DNA of 64,000 nucleotides from Paludibacteraceae bacterium (GTDB lineage Bacteria; Bacteroidota; Bacteroidia; Bacteroidales; Paludibacteraceae). Numbering within the stretch: position 1 is the first letter of the stretch; every line of letters starts with the position of its first letter. The position numbers and the translations under genes are program-made. Of the stretch, positions 18,762-27,371 are shown in pieces. Under the pieces are notes generated by a model. It did no database searches. It was given only the letters and a program-made list of their open reading frames with translations, and was not told where the DNA came from. The DNA is taken from NCBI GenBank assembly GCA_017527495.1, contig JAFXPY010000024.1:25763-89762 (forward strand), written 5' to 3'.

Positions 18762-19738
18762 TATCTTCTCTCGTCCCAGCCAAACGGGTGTTTTGCAAGT
18801 GGCATTTTAGCCAATGGATGGTAGTCGCCTTTCAGTCCGATTGGAGTTGAATTGCGTATTTCGCTTACCATTTCGATGCATGGACGAGCCTCACTGATAC
18901 GGAAGCCACGACCTTCAAGTATCTCTTGATAACTCTTAGTGTGCAACTCTGTAAAGCCCTGACTAAATTCAAACTCATCGCCGTCTATATTGAGTGTTCG
19001 ATATGTTCGTTTCTCGCCCTCGACAGCATTAGGAGGCAAACACTGAGCATTGATGCTCAAGAAATAGCGCACACGCGCTTTCTCCAAGTCAAGATAACCC
19101 GCAACACGGTCGAAGCTCATAACATGAACAATGTTTTGACGCACCGGTCCGAAAATCCATTGCAACATATCATAGAAATGCACACCTATATTGGTTGCTA
19201 TACCGCCACTCTTGTGAACATCACCTTTCCATGAGGTATAGTACCAATTTCCTCGCGATGTTATATAAGTCAGATCAACATTATACACTTTGTCTTTAGG
19301 CCCTTTGTCAACCTTTTCTTTCAGAGCAACGATAGAATCATGCAAGCGAAGTTGAAGAATAGTGTATGCTTGATGACCCGTCTCTTTTTCTAATTCAACA
19401 AGGTTGTCGATATTATAAGGATTAAGGACAAGAGGTTTTTCACAAATGACATTACAACCGAGGCGCAGTCCATAACGTATAAACGCATCATGGGTGTAAT
19501 TAGGAGTACATATTGAGACCCAACTCAAAGGATTATCTGTACGCATTTGTTTTGAACAAAAGCGGTCGAATTGTTCATTTTCCGTATAGAACGAGCAGTC
19601 TGGAAAACTGCTGTCAAGACGACCTACGCTATCGAATTTGTCGTATGCAACGAGCAGGTTGTTGCCAGTATCTTTGATGGCTTTAATGTGTCGTGGTGCT
19701 ATATATCCTGCAGCACCGATTAATGCAAAATTACTCAT
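18761..19738 (-). CDS. WlbA/WbpB-like UDP-N-acetylglucosaminuronate 3-dehydrogenase
   Basis: The protein has 325 residues of the Gfo/Idh/MocA family. The N-terminal 'NFALIGAAGYIAPRHIKAIK' is the characteristic start of WlbA/WbpB enzymes. 'CEKPLVLNPYNI' near residue 100 carries the conserved EKP lysine. 'GGIATNIGVHFYDMLQWIFG' (about 178-197) carries the His near the active site. WlbA oxidises C3 of UDP-GlcNAc-uronic acid on the way to UDP-2,3-diacetamido-uronic acids. The neighbouring WbpI-like epimerase acts on the product of that pathway, which supports the call. The aminotransferase (WbpE) and N-acetyltransferase (WbpD) of the pathway are not in the window. Confidence 0.82.
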   Translation of the reverse strand: MSNFALIGAAGYIAPRHIKAIKDTGNNLLVAYDKFDSVGRLDSSFPDCSFYTENEQFDRFCSKQMRTDNPLSWVSICTPNYTHDAFIRYGLRLGCNVICEKPLVLNPYNIDNLVELEKETGHQAYTILQLRLHDSIVALKEKVDKGPKDKVYNVDLTYITSRGNWYYTSWKGDVHKSGGIATNIGVHFYDMLQWIFGPVRQNIVHVMSFDRVAGYLDLEKARVRYFLSINAQCLPPNAVEGEKRTYRTLNIDGDEFEFSQGFTELHTKSYQEILEGRGFRISEARPCIEMVSEIRNSTPIGLKGDYHPLAKMPLAKHPFGWDERR

Positions 19739-19739
19739 T

Positions 19740-20891
19740 TTATGATAGATAATTAATTATTTCATTCACTATTTTTTCTGCAGCGTGTCCATCGCCAAAA
19801 AATGGTTTGAACTCAACTTGTCTATTCACTATTTCACTATACGATTTTAGAATAGACTCACATTCAGGCTTTGCCAATACAGCAGCACCCGATTCAACAA
19901 TCTCCACCCACTCCGTCTGCTCACGAACAATAACACTCGGTGTTTGATAGAAATATGCTTCTTTCTGCACCCCGCCGGAATCAGTTATCACAAGCTTTGC
20001 GTATTTTTCAAGCATGATGATGTCGAAAAACGATGCCGGCTCTATGATTTTGATATATGCTGAATTGTACAACTCATTGCGGACATCAGCAGGTAACTGA
20101 CATTCAATCATTTTACGAGTGCGAGGGTGGACAGGAAAGACAATAGGTGTTTTTTCTGTTGCCGCTATTGACAATAAAGCTTTAAGTATTTCGCGCAGAT
20201 TATTTTCATTGTCGGTGTTGCTTGGGCGGTGTATTGTGGCAAGAATAAAATTTTCACGCTCTAAATCTAATTCATGAAATATCATGCTGTCTTGCTCGGC
20301 TATTTGTGCAAAGTACATGCTATTGTCGTACATCACGTCCCCGCTTAGCACTGCACGGCGTTGATAATAATTTTTGAACACGGCCGGTGAATCAGTCAGC
20401 CCTTCATGCTTGAGATTATCCATCGCTGTTTGTGTCGGGGCAAATAGCAAAGATGATAGGTGGTCGCTTACAATACGATTTTGTTCTTCCGGCATATCCA
20501 TATCATAAGAGCGCAATCCGGCTTCAACATGAGCAACAGGTATGTTCAGTTTTGATGCAGCAAGAGTCCCGGCGAGAGTTGAATTGGTGTCGCCATAGAC
20601 AATAACCATGTCAAATTGATTTTCTTGCAACACCTTTTCAATACCTTCCATCATCAGTCCGGTCTGCAATGCATGACGTGTCGCTATATGGTCAAGCTGA
20701 AAATCAGGTTTGGGGATACCTAATTGTTCGAAAAACACAGCCGACATATTATTGTCGTAGTGCTGACCGGTATGAAGAATATATTCTTCCACCTGCTCAG
20801 AAAAATGATCGTCAATAGCCCTTGATATGGCCGCGGCTTTAATAATCTGCGGACGGGCACCCACTATTGTAAGTATTTTCAATTTAGACAT
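19740..20891 (-). CDS. Non-hydrolysing UDP-sugar 2-epimerase, WbpI-like
   Basis: The protein has 383 residues, with the family start 'LTIVGARPQIIKAAAI', 'HTGQHYDNNMSAVFFEQLGI' (about 41-60), 'HVEAGLRSYD' and 'VITDSGGVQKEA'. The GIPKPDFQLD stretch resembles WbpI-type epimerases, which convert UDP-2,3-diacetamido-glucuronic acid to the manno isomer. Being one base from the WlbA-like gene favours this over plain WecB. A 100-bp gap upstream contains a possible -7 element (TAAATTTG at 20963-20956) without a well-placed -33 box, so an internal promoter is possible. It is one of three 2-epimerase-type genes in this operon. Confidence 0.82.
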   Translation of the reverse strand: MSKLKILTIVGARPQIIKAAAISRAIDDHFSEQVEEYILHTGQHYDNNMSAVFFEQLGIPKPDFQLDHIATRHALQTGLMMEGIEKVLQENQFDMVIVYGDTNSTLAGTLAASKLNIPVAHVEAGLRSYDMDMPEEQNRIVSDHLSSLLFAPTQTAMDNLKHEGLTDSPAVFKNYYQRRAVLSGDVMYDNSMYFAQIAEQDSMIFHELDLERENFILATIHRPSNTDNENNLREILKALLSIAATEKTPIVFPVHPRTRKMIECQLPADVRNELYNSAYIKIIEPASFFDIIMLEKYAKLVITDSGGVQKEAYFYQTPSVIVREQTEWVEIVESGAAVLAKPECESILKSYSEIVNRQVEFKPFFGDGHAAEKIVNEIINYLS

Positions 20892-20991
20892 TTCCTGATT
20901 ACATTATATTGATAAAGCAATTTACTCAAAAGTTCAGTGCAATTTGCTCACAAGCCAAATTTAAAAGCTTTTATATCAATACATTACAATT

Positions 20992-22041
20992 TCACTTCAA
21001 ATACGATTTAATTACACTGACAAAGTATTTTGTTACGTCTATTTTATCTTTAAGCATAACCTGTCGGCGTTGTTGGTATTCATCTTTTAAGTTGTCGGTT
21101 TGCAACATTTGATTTATAGTAGCAAAAAGTTGTTCCGGTTGGTCGGTTGTAACACCTTCCGCAAGGTGATATTTTTGTTCCACTTCATTGAGCACACCAA
21201 TTTTTCCAACAAAGTCGTTAAATCTGACAGCCGGTGTTCCGAGCATGGCAGCCTCCATTGTCATCGACTGACTATCTGCAATTAGAATAGTTGCAAAAGC
21301 CAGTAAATGATGAATATCTTTGGGTTCGATATTCAATCTATATTGTTCAAATTGCTTTTGCAATGGTCGCTCTGATGAGATATACACATTGCCGTAAGGG
21401 GTCAGAGTATCTACAAGACGTTGTGCAATTTGATCGTTGATACCTTTTATTCCACCATCATGGTGAGCATTAAGTCGAGCAAAACGCAAAAGAAAATATG
21501 GTTTGTCAAGTTTAATATATTTTTCTACAATAGACCTTTTGGGGGTAAAATAATCAGGATGAAGATACGCTAACTTCATATACCCCTCATATCCTATTTT
21601 CTTTTTATTCCATTTGCCTAAATCACACACATTAGGTGAAAATATTTTTGTCGCAAACGGGTAAGTTACTCGCGCCAAATTCTGTATTACGGCAACATCA
21701 TCTTCCCCAAAAATCAAGCATGGAATATCAAGCAACCATCCTGCTTGAGCCACAGAAGCGTCAGGACCGACTAAAATGTCCGGACAAAATACGCGACATT
21801 GTTTTACTACTCTACCGACCCTTTCAAAGGTGGCTATTGCGAGACTAAAGATATTGCTTTTATGTTTATTTGGCTGTATGTTGATATATTCTAATCCATC
21901 ATCGCTAACAAGGTCCTCTAACATATCTTTTGTTTTTATCAATATGCAGACCTCATGACCATCATTTATCAATTGCCTAATTGCATTTTTAGCAAAATGA
22001 TATTGAGCCGGATGACCAAAATAGAATAATATTTTTTTCAT
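20992..22041 (-). CDS. DUF354-family protein, GT-B-like fold
   Basis: The protein has 349 residues. The start 'KKILFYFGHPAQYHFAKNAI', the middle 'DILVGPDASVAQAGW' and the late 'ILIADSQSMTMEAAMLGTPA' follow the pattern of DUF354 proteins. These share the two-Rossmann-domain fold of UDP-GlcNAc 2-epimerases and GT-B transferases. Function is unproven in this family; it is found beside 2-epimerases in polysaccharide loci, as here on both sides. A nucleotide-sugar-dependent transferase or hydrolase is a reasonable inference. It lies 10 bp downstream of the epimerase at 22052. A second, divergent member is at 23495. Confidence 0.68.
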   Translation of the reverse strand: MKKILFYFGHPAQYHFAKNAIRQLINDGHEVCILIKTKDMLEDLVSDDGLEYINIQPNKHKSNIFSLAIATFERVGRVVKQCRVFCPDILVGPDASVAQAGWLLDIPCLIFGEDDVAVIQNLARVTYPFATKIFSPNVCDLGKWNKKKIGYEGYMKLAYLHPDYFTPKRSIVEKYIKLDKPYFLLRFARLNAHHDGGIKGINDQIAQRLVDTLTPYGNVYISSERPLQKQFEQYRLNIEPKDIHHLLAFATILIADSQSMTMEAAMLGTPAVRFNDFVGKIGVLNEVEQKYHLAEGVTTDQPEQLFATINQMLQTDNLKDEYQQRRQVMLKDKIDVTKYFVSVIKSYLK

Positions 22042-22051
22042 CTCAACTTTT

Positions 22052-23137
22052 CTATTTCTTTAATAATATATCAATTATTCTTTCTGCTGTGTGTCCGTCC
22101 CACAATGGTGGAATTGCACCTTTTTTCCATTTGCCTGCATATAAAGTTTGCAAAGCCGGCTTGATGTTTTTTGGATTAGTTCCTATCAATTCGTTAGTAC
22201 CTATTGTGCATGTTTCAGGGCGCTCGGTGTTATCACGCAAAGTAATGCACGGCACTCCCATCACTGTTGTTTCCTCAGTTATACCGCCTGAATCTGTAAC
22301 CACAGCTCGTGCATGTTCAACCAAATAGTTAAATTCCAAATAACCCATCGGCTCAACTATATGCAGATTAGGAGCACTTATTCCCAAATCGGTAAAAATA
22401 CGCGCTGTACGCGGATGAATTGGAAATATGATTGGTTCGCCTTCAACATTGCTTATTATCTCATTCATCAAGTATTTCAGTTTACTTGCTTCGTCAACAT
22501 TGGCAGGGCGATGGAGTGTCAAGACAATATATTTTTGCGGTTGCAAATTCAATGAATCAAATAGTTCTGTTTTGCGAAAACGATTGCGATTTTGCATGAG
22601 AGTGTCAATCATCACATTACCAACAAAATGAATCTTGCTTTCCTCAACACCTGCATTGCGCAAGTTTTGATTTGCCACTTCTGAAGTTGTGAAATAGAAA
22701 TCAGCCAAGCAATCTGTCACCATACGATTTATTTCCTCAGGCATGGTCAGGTCCCACGAGCGAATACCTGCTTCAACATGCGTTACTTGTGTATTAAGTT
22801 TTTTTGCCACAATAGAGCATGCCATTGTTGAAGTTACATCGCCAACAACAAGTACAAGGTCCGTAGGGTTAGCTACAAGATATTTCTCAAAAGCAACCAT
22901 AATGGCGGCTGTTTGCTCGGCTTGTGTTCCACCTCCGGCACCAAGGTTGATGTCGGGTGCGGGGATACCCAATTCCTCAAAAAAAGTGTCCGACATATTT
23001 TTGTCGTAATGCTGACCCGTATGCACAAGGCTGTAATGTATATTTTTGCCTTGCGCTTCAGCATGTTTGATGGCTTTTATTATCGGTGCCACTTTCATAA
23101 AGTTCGGTCTCGCCCCGGCTATAAGTGTTATATGCAT
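22052..23137 (-). CDS. Non-hydrolysing UDP-GlcNAc 2-epimerase (WecB-like)
   Basis: The protein has 361 residues, with all family landmarks: 'LIAGARPNFMKVAPIIKA' at the start, 'HTGQHYDKNMSDTFFEELGI', 'VLVVGDVTSTMACSI', 'THVEAGIRSWD', 'LTLHRPANVDE' and 'VVTDSGGITEET'. It interconverts UDP-GlcNAc and UDP-ManNAc, or a modified relative. Its closest look is to the 'GARPNFMKVAPI' subgroup rather than to the WbpI-like copy at 19740. It is the first gene after a 357-bp gap filled by a hairpin array, so its expression may be set apart from the genes upstream. Confidence 0.87.
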   Translation of the reverse strand: MHITLIAGARPNFMKVAPIIKAIKHAEAQGKNIHYSLVHTGQHYDKNMSDTFFEELGIPAPDINLGAGGGTQAEQTAAIMVAFEKYLVANPTDLVLVVGDVTSTMACSIVAKKLNTQVTHVEAGIRSWDLTMPEEINRMVTDCLADFYFTTSEVANQNLRNAGVEESKIHFVGNVMIDTLMQNRNRFRKTELFDSLNLQPQKYIVLTLHRPANVDEASKLKYLMNEIISNVEGEPIIFPIHPRTARIFTDLGISAPNLHIVEPMGYLEFNYLVEHARAVVTDSGGITEETTVMGVPCITLRDNTERPETCTIGTNELIGTNPKNIKPALQTLYAGKWKKGAIPPLWDGHTAERIIDILLKK

Positions 23138-23258
23138 TACTTCTTATATTTTTTAAATTATACAATGCTACAAATCTTTATATAAATCGTCCATCAAAAC
23201 TTCTGACTGCACAATACCACTATGCGCATTTTGTTTTACGCCAAAGGACGTTATCATC

Positions 23259-23493
23259 ACTTTAGACACTATTGAGACAATTTCAAGTGTGTCTAAATTT
23301 CACTTTTTTACCCACTTTTAGACACAATTTAGACAATTTCAGTTGTGCCTAAATCTCACTTTTTACCTACTTTTAGACATGATTGAGACAATTTCGGTTA
23401 TGTCTAAATCTCACTTTTTTTACCCACTTTTAGATACAATTGAGACAATTTCGGCTATGTCTAAACCTCACTTTTCCACCCGCTTTTAGACGA
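23259..23493. repeat. Tandem array of 55-57-bp units, each an imperfect hairpin
   Basis: Four full units and the start of a fifth follow one another. Each unit runs TTTAGACA, a ~20-nt spacer with GAGACAATTTC or a close variant, TGTCTAAA, then TCACTTTTTTACCCAC. TTTAGACAC, TTTAGACACAA, TTTAGACAT and TTTAGATA each face a mostly complementary right arm, with some compensatory changes. Unit lengths of 55, 56 and 57 bp do not keep a reading frame, so it is not coding. It ends at the stop codon of the gene at 23495 and fills most of the largest gap in the polysaccharide operon. The remaining 23138-23258 shows nothing recognisable. Confidence 0.85.
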
Positions 23494-23494
23494 C

Positions 23495-24505
23495 TTATTC
23501 TATTTCTTTCAGTATATTATCAAAGATTTGCAAAACCTCGTCCAAAACTTTTTTGCTTCGCTCTTGAGATACAGAGGCACGATAGGTGTTTTTTTCTCTC
23601 ACATATTGAGCAATTTCTTTGGGGTTGCGCGACTTAAATTCAATTCCCATTCTTTGCATTTCTTCATCTACAGACAGAAATACTTCACTTGGAAAAAAGC
23701 TCACCGCCGGACGACCTAACAAAGCAGCCTCACGAGCGAATGTGCCGGCACCGGTGAGCATTGCACTTGTGAAGTAGCAAACATCCAAGCCTCTTAAAGG
23801 ACCATCAGGATACCACACATTATCGTAACCCTTTGCCATTTGCTTTTCCTCCTCATATCGTGGAAGGAACAAGATATTATAATCTTTGAGTTCTTCAAAA
23901 AGCTGAGGAACTATTGTTTTGCTATCCTTGGGGACATACGATGCCTTCAAATTCTCGGGACGAATGGTTATAAATCTTTCAAAAGGCAACTGCTTGAGAA
24001 AATTCTTGTCCGGCACATAATCGGCAATATATATATCTTCTTTAAAGCCGTTAAATGTCTTGATTTGGGAGTCTTTGATATGATATTTTTTCTGAATTTG
24101 CTGATACTTGAAATAGTACGGAAAAATAAAATAATCACCAAAAGCAAAAGAGAAAAACTTGAATGATATATCATTGTCGCTAAACACTATAGACTTTTTG
24201 CCTCTCAATGCAGCAATCATTGAAGTGTAATTTCCACCTAAAGAGAAAGCAACATCAAACTTTGGTAGTTTGAACAACAAACTCCACATTCTTGAGAAAA
24301 GTCCTATGGCTTTTTTCAATCTGCTTTTGCCTTTATGATCGCCATACACAAGTGGTTCTATTCCATTTTGGCGCAACAGAGGCAAGGTTTCTGAAAAATC
24401 ACGAGCAGTAAATATCAAATCATGTCCATTTTTTTGCAAATGCTTGATTATCGGCATCAAGACATTAACATGTGGTGTGTTGGTTATGTCAATCCAAATT
24501 TTCAT
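23495..24505 (-). CDS. DUF354-family protein, second copy
   Basis: The protein has 336 residues. 'KIWIDITNTPHVNVLMPII' at the N-terminus is the classic DUF354 opening. 'GHDLIFTARDFSETLPLL' and 'VAFSLGGNYTSMIAALRGKKSIVFSDND' (the latter about 86-113, given here only as a landmark) follow. The C-terminal half has 'VCYFTSAMLTGAGTFAREA' in the position where GT-B enzymes bind nucleotide sugar. Function is unknown; a role with the adjacent 2-epimerases in nucleotide-sugar use is inferred. The start directly abuts the stop of the upstream acyltransferase, so it is co-translated with it. It is clearly diverged from the DUF354 protein at 20992. Confidence 0.75.
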   Translation of the reverse strand: MKIWIDITNTPHVNVLMPIIKHLQKNGHDLIFTARDFSETLPLLRQNGIEPLVYGDHKGKSRLKKAIGLFSRMWSLLFKLPKFDVAFSLGGNYTSMIAALRGKKSIVFSDNDISFKFFSFAFGDYFIFPYYFKYQQIQKKYHIKDSQIKTFNGFKEDIYIADYVPDKNFLKQLPFERFITIRPENLKASYVPKDSKTIVPQLFEELKDYNILFLPRYEEEKQMAKGYDNVWYPDGPLRGLDVCYFTSAMLTGAGTFAREAALLGRPAVSFFPSEVFLSVDEEMQRMGIEFKSRNPKEIAQYVREKNTYRASVSQERSKKVLDEVLQIFDNILKEIE

Positions 24506-25003
24506 TTATTCTTGATTTTCTTTAGGTTCAAATGTTTTAATCACCTTGGCAGGAGCACCAACCGCAACGCAATATGGTGGAATATCACGCGTAACAACCG
24601 ATCCTGCGCCTATTATTGCTCCTTCACCTATAGTAACTCCAGGCATAATAATACTTCCTATACCAATGTGAGCGCCATCTTTAATAACCACAGGCCCCTC
24701 TTTGAAAGGACAATGCATGGCATACATACCCGGCTTATAATTGGTCAGATCTCGTTGATGGCACAAAATCATTACGCCTGATGTTATGGCAACCCCTTTA
24801 CCTATTGTTATCAACTCCGGATTGCGTTCGTCAAGCATCACACCTCGTGCAATATGACTCTGTTTCCCAACTTTTACTCCACGCAATTTATGTACAAACA
24901 CTGTAACTTGATACGGAAATGTGAACATCGACAATATGGACAGCGCATGAGTCCAAATGCCTTTCAGCACAGACCATATACTTCTATGGCTTACTATTGA
25001 CAT
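24506..25003 (-). CDS. Left-handed beta-helix (hexapeptide) acyltransferase
   Basis: The protein has 165 residues. Hexapeptide repeats run from about 45 to 150 ([48 protein letters not shown]), ending in the typical '[10 protein letters not shown]' tail. The presumed catalytic histidine lies in 'MILCHQRDL' (about 80). A hydrophobic N-terminal stretch near residues 12-32 may hold it at the membrane. Such enzymes transfer acetyl or longer acyl groups to sugar hydroxyls or amines. It is separated by 1 bp from a second acyltransferase and lies beside an acyl carrier protein, which suggests an acyl-ACP rather than acetyl-CoA donor; that is inference. Confidence 0.82.
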   Translation of the reverse strand: MSIVSHRSIWSVLKGIWTHALSILSMFTFPYQVTVFVHKLRGVKVGKQSHIARGVMLDERNPELITIGKGVAITSGVMILCHQRDLTNYKPGMYAMHCPFKEGPVVIKDGAHIGIGSIIMPGVTIGEGAIIGAGSVVTRDIPPYCVAVGAPAKVIKTFEPKENQE

Positions 25004-25004
25004 A

Positions 25005-25535
25005 CTATTTATTTTTTACAAATTTTTCTATATTTACCAAATGAACATCTGCCTTTTGCTGCAACAGATGGTATGCAGGTACATTCTTTTCCACCACACA
25101 GCCTGCTGAAACAAATGCATATTTGCCAATGTTCACACCGGGCAAGATTGTACAACGAACAGAAACCATCGCTAACTCACTTATCACAACCGGACGAATT
25201 TCGGCAACAAAAAGATTCTTGAAACGCGGATCGGGATTGAAATGTGTCAAAATCATCGTACCTGCATTAATATTCACATTGTCTTCAATATAAATATATT
25301 CAGGTGCGAAATTATCCAGTACACAATACATTCCGATATATACATTTTCACCAATATTCACCCCACGCCAGCGGTGAAGTTTTACACGCCAACGATTTAT
25401 CGGACAACGATACGCCATAAAAGCAAGTATTGTATTGAATACCTTACGGACTTTCTCTCCTAACGTTCGCTTGGGAAAACCATACGGGATTTGTTTTGGT
25501 TCGCTAACGACCCATTTGTCTTTATATCTATTCAT
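25005..25535 (-). CDS. Left-handed beta-helix (hexapeptide) acyltransferase, second copy
   Basis: The protein has 176 residues. Repeats run from about 72 to 165 ([62 protein letters not shown]), with a likely catalytic His in '[10 protein letters not shown]' (about 98). The N-terminal ~50 residues are basic and lack the hydrophobic segment of the neighbouring copy. The two differ enough to have different acceptors or donors. The gene starts 2 bp after the ACP at 25538, so the carrier and both acyltransferases are translated in series. The acyl group is not predictable from sequence. Confidence 0.82.
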   Translation of the reverse strand: MNRYKDKWVVSEPKQIPYGFPKRTLGEKVRKVFNTILAFMAYRCPINRWRVKLHRWRGVNIGENVYIGMYCVLDNFAPEYIYIEDNVNINAGTMILTHFNPDPRFKNLFVAEIRPVVISELAMVSVRCTILPGVNIGKYAFVSAGCVVEKNVPAYHLLQQKADVHLVNIEKFVKNK

Positions 25536-25537
25536 AT

Positions 25538-25765
25538 TTATTGTTTGGTTTTAAGTATTCTAATTATATCATTATATGACTTCATTTCGCCTATCTCTTC
25601 AGGCTCAAGAGATATATTGAATTCCATTTCAAGTTCTACAACAATATTGAGCTGATTAATTGAATTCCATTTTGCACAATTAGCCTGCGAACATGTTTCA
25701 TCAACTTGCACTCCTAACACGCTTGATAATATTTCTAAAATTTTCTTCTCCATATCAATATACAT
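25538..25765 (-). CDS. Acyl carrier protein (module ACP 1)
   Basis: The protein has 75 residues from the first ATG; a second ATG at codon 5 (MEKKILEIL) is equally plausible. It is a small acidic four-helix carrier protein. The phosphopantetheine site is Ser35 in 'WNSINQLNIVVELE', a variant of the usual DSL motif with Asn before Ser and Ile after it. It is not the fatty-acid-synthesis ACP, which has a DSLD motif. Its place between the FkbH-like gene and two acyltransferases suggests that it hands an acyl group made by the module to those enzymes. Confidence 0.83.
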   Translation of the reverse strand: MYIDMEKKILEILSSVLGVQVDETCSQANCAKWNSINQLNIVVELEMEFNISLEPEEIGEMKSYNDIIRILKTKQ

Positions 25766-25808
25766 TATCTACAATCATATTTTTTGTATTGCAAATCGCA
25801 GCAAAGCA

Positions 25809-27371
25809 CTAATTAATTGAGTATATATCAGAAATTTCCAATTGCATTTTTTTTGCGTTTCGGTAATATTTTATACCATCCTTTGTTTCATACAATTCCA
25901 TTCCTACACTTTCGTAGAAATTCTCAACTTGTTTGTTTTTTTCAGTAGGGACATAAACTGCCGTTATATTCTCACTTTCCTGCAACTGATTCATTACATA
26001 ACAGAAAAAGGCTTTCTCTATTCCCTTTCCCAAAATACGGCACGACAACAACATTGTGTCTATTTCATAATTTGGCTTAATGATCATACAACCGGTTATT
26101 CCACTATCGCCAAATTTGTCTGCCACCGCTAAGGTATATATATACCAACCTTGAGCAATAAATTGTTTTATATCACTTTCAGAGAATCTATGCGTCGTAA
26201 GATTGAACTGATTGGTTTTTTGAGTCATCTGAGCAATGCGAGACACAGAATATTCGTTTGCTCTCTCAATCGTCAAATGGAAGTTTAGACTTCTCAAATA
26301 ATCTCCGAAATCTTTAAATTTCGTTAGCTCTTGCTGTCTTACTACATTGTCTTTATATTGTTTCGTCTTCAAAAGATCCTCATCGGTGAGTTGATAAACG
26401 CTGAAATATTTTTCAATAATTTGTCGTCCAAAATCAGGAATAAGATATGCATACTGAGGAAAATCAGGCACTTCCACTTGTGGTAATTGTTGTTTAACCC
26501 ATTCTCTCTCGGTAGGATTATCATCAACAAAAACCATGCTCTCAAGTCCGATATTCAAATCTTTTGCTAATTGCTTGATGTTTGAAACTTTGTCATTCCA
26601 ATTTATTCTCCATGCAACAAAATGTTCCTTGCGTAATACGAGATTAGGATTTTTCTCAAACAATTGCATGATTTCTTGTTCATCATTTTTTGAACATATC
26701 ACAAGCATAACACCTTTTTTGCTCAATTCAAGCAACATCTCTTGCCAAAGATGGAAAACATTTCCGGGGTAATCACCACTGCAAACAATACCTTCCATAC
26801 CATCTTCCTCAACAATACCGCTCCATATTGTATTGTCCAAATCAAGCACAAGACATTTCTTGCGTTGTAGATCTATCTGACTTATTTTTCTTTCAAACCA
26901 AATTTGAAAATCTTTAGCTAATTTAGGGTTATATGGTACTTGATAAGCGAAAAAGTATTTCCAGTCAATAAGTTGTTCAATCGAATATGATGTTGAAAAT
27001 TCTGCGATATCTATAATCTTTAGATTTTTGTTTGTTCCACATTTGTCATATAAAAAGTCATTATAGTGGTTTATGGCTTTTGATAATCTATCGTCGGCTT
27101 CTACATATTTTAGACACCAACGATTTTCTATTGTAAAAGCGATTAATAGTTTTGATTCAGAAATACGATTAAGTACATAATCAAGATTTTTTTCATATTG
27201 CTCAATCATTTGAGCGACACGACAAGCATTTGCTTCTATTGGTAACTGATAGCACCAGACATAACGCATTGCCTCTTGCGGTATAACAGAGATATCATTA
27301 TACCCTGAAAAGGAATAATCATGAGAAAAAAAACTCTCTATCGTATTATTTCTGAATACATACACTTGCAT
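25809..27371 (-). CDS. FkbH-like HAD-IIIC protein with C-terminal GNAT domain
   Basis: I chose the ATG at 27371, which shares a base with the upstream stop (TAATG); a GTG three codons earlier is less likely. The protein has 520 residues. An N-terminal helper region (1-170) precedes a HAD domain with nucleophile motif 'LVLDLDNTIWSG' (Asp about 177 and 179) and 'VFVDDNPTEREWV' (about 265-277). A C-terminal GNAT-like domain starts near 360. FkbH-family proteins load a three-carbon glyceryl unit from 1,3-bisphosphoglycerate onto an ACP in polyketide and tetronate pathways, and related ones occur in surface-polysaccharide loci. The adjacent KASIII and two ACPs fit such an acyl-building role. The actual unit made here is unknown. 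Confidence 0.85.
   Translation of the reverse strand: MQVYVFRNNTIESFFSHDYSFSGYNDISVIPQEAMRYVWCYQLPIEANACRVAQMIEQYEKNLDYVLNRISESKLLIAFTIENRWCLKYVEADDRLSKAINHYNDFLYDKCGTNKNLKIIDIAEFSTSYSIEQLIDWKYFFAYQVPYNPKLAKDFQIWFERKISQIDLQRKKCLVLDLDNTIWSGIVEEDGMEGIVCSGDYPGNVFHLWQEMLLELSKKGVMLVICSKNDEQEIMQLFEKNPNLVLRKEHFVAWRINWNDKVSNIKQLAKDLNIGLESMVFVDDNPTEREWVKQQLPQVEVPDFPQYAYLIPDFGRQIIEKYFSVYQLTDEDLLKTKQYKDNVVRQQELTKFKDFGDYLRSLNFHLTIERANEYSVSRIAQMTQKTNQFNLTTHRFSESDIKQFIAQGWYIYTLAVADKFGDSGITGCMIIKPNYEIDTMLLSCRILGKGIEKAFFCYVMNQLQESENITAVYVPTEKNKQVENFYESVGMELYETKDGIKYYRNAKKMQLEISDIYSIN

Noticed and set aside
23259..23493. CRISPR array
   Set aside because: Repeat and spacer are both conserved between units, unit lengths are 55-57 bp and no cas genes are nearby.
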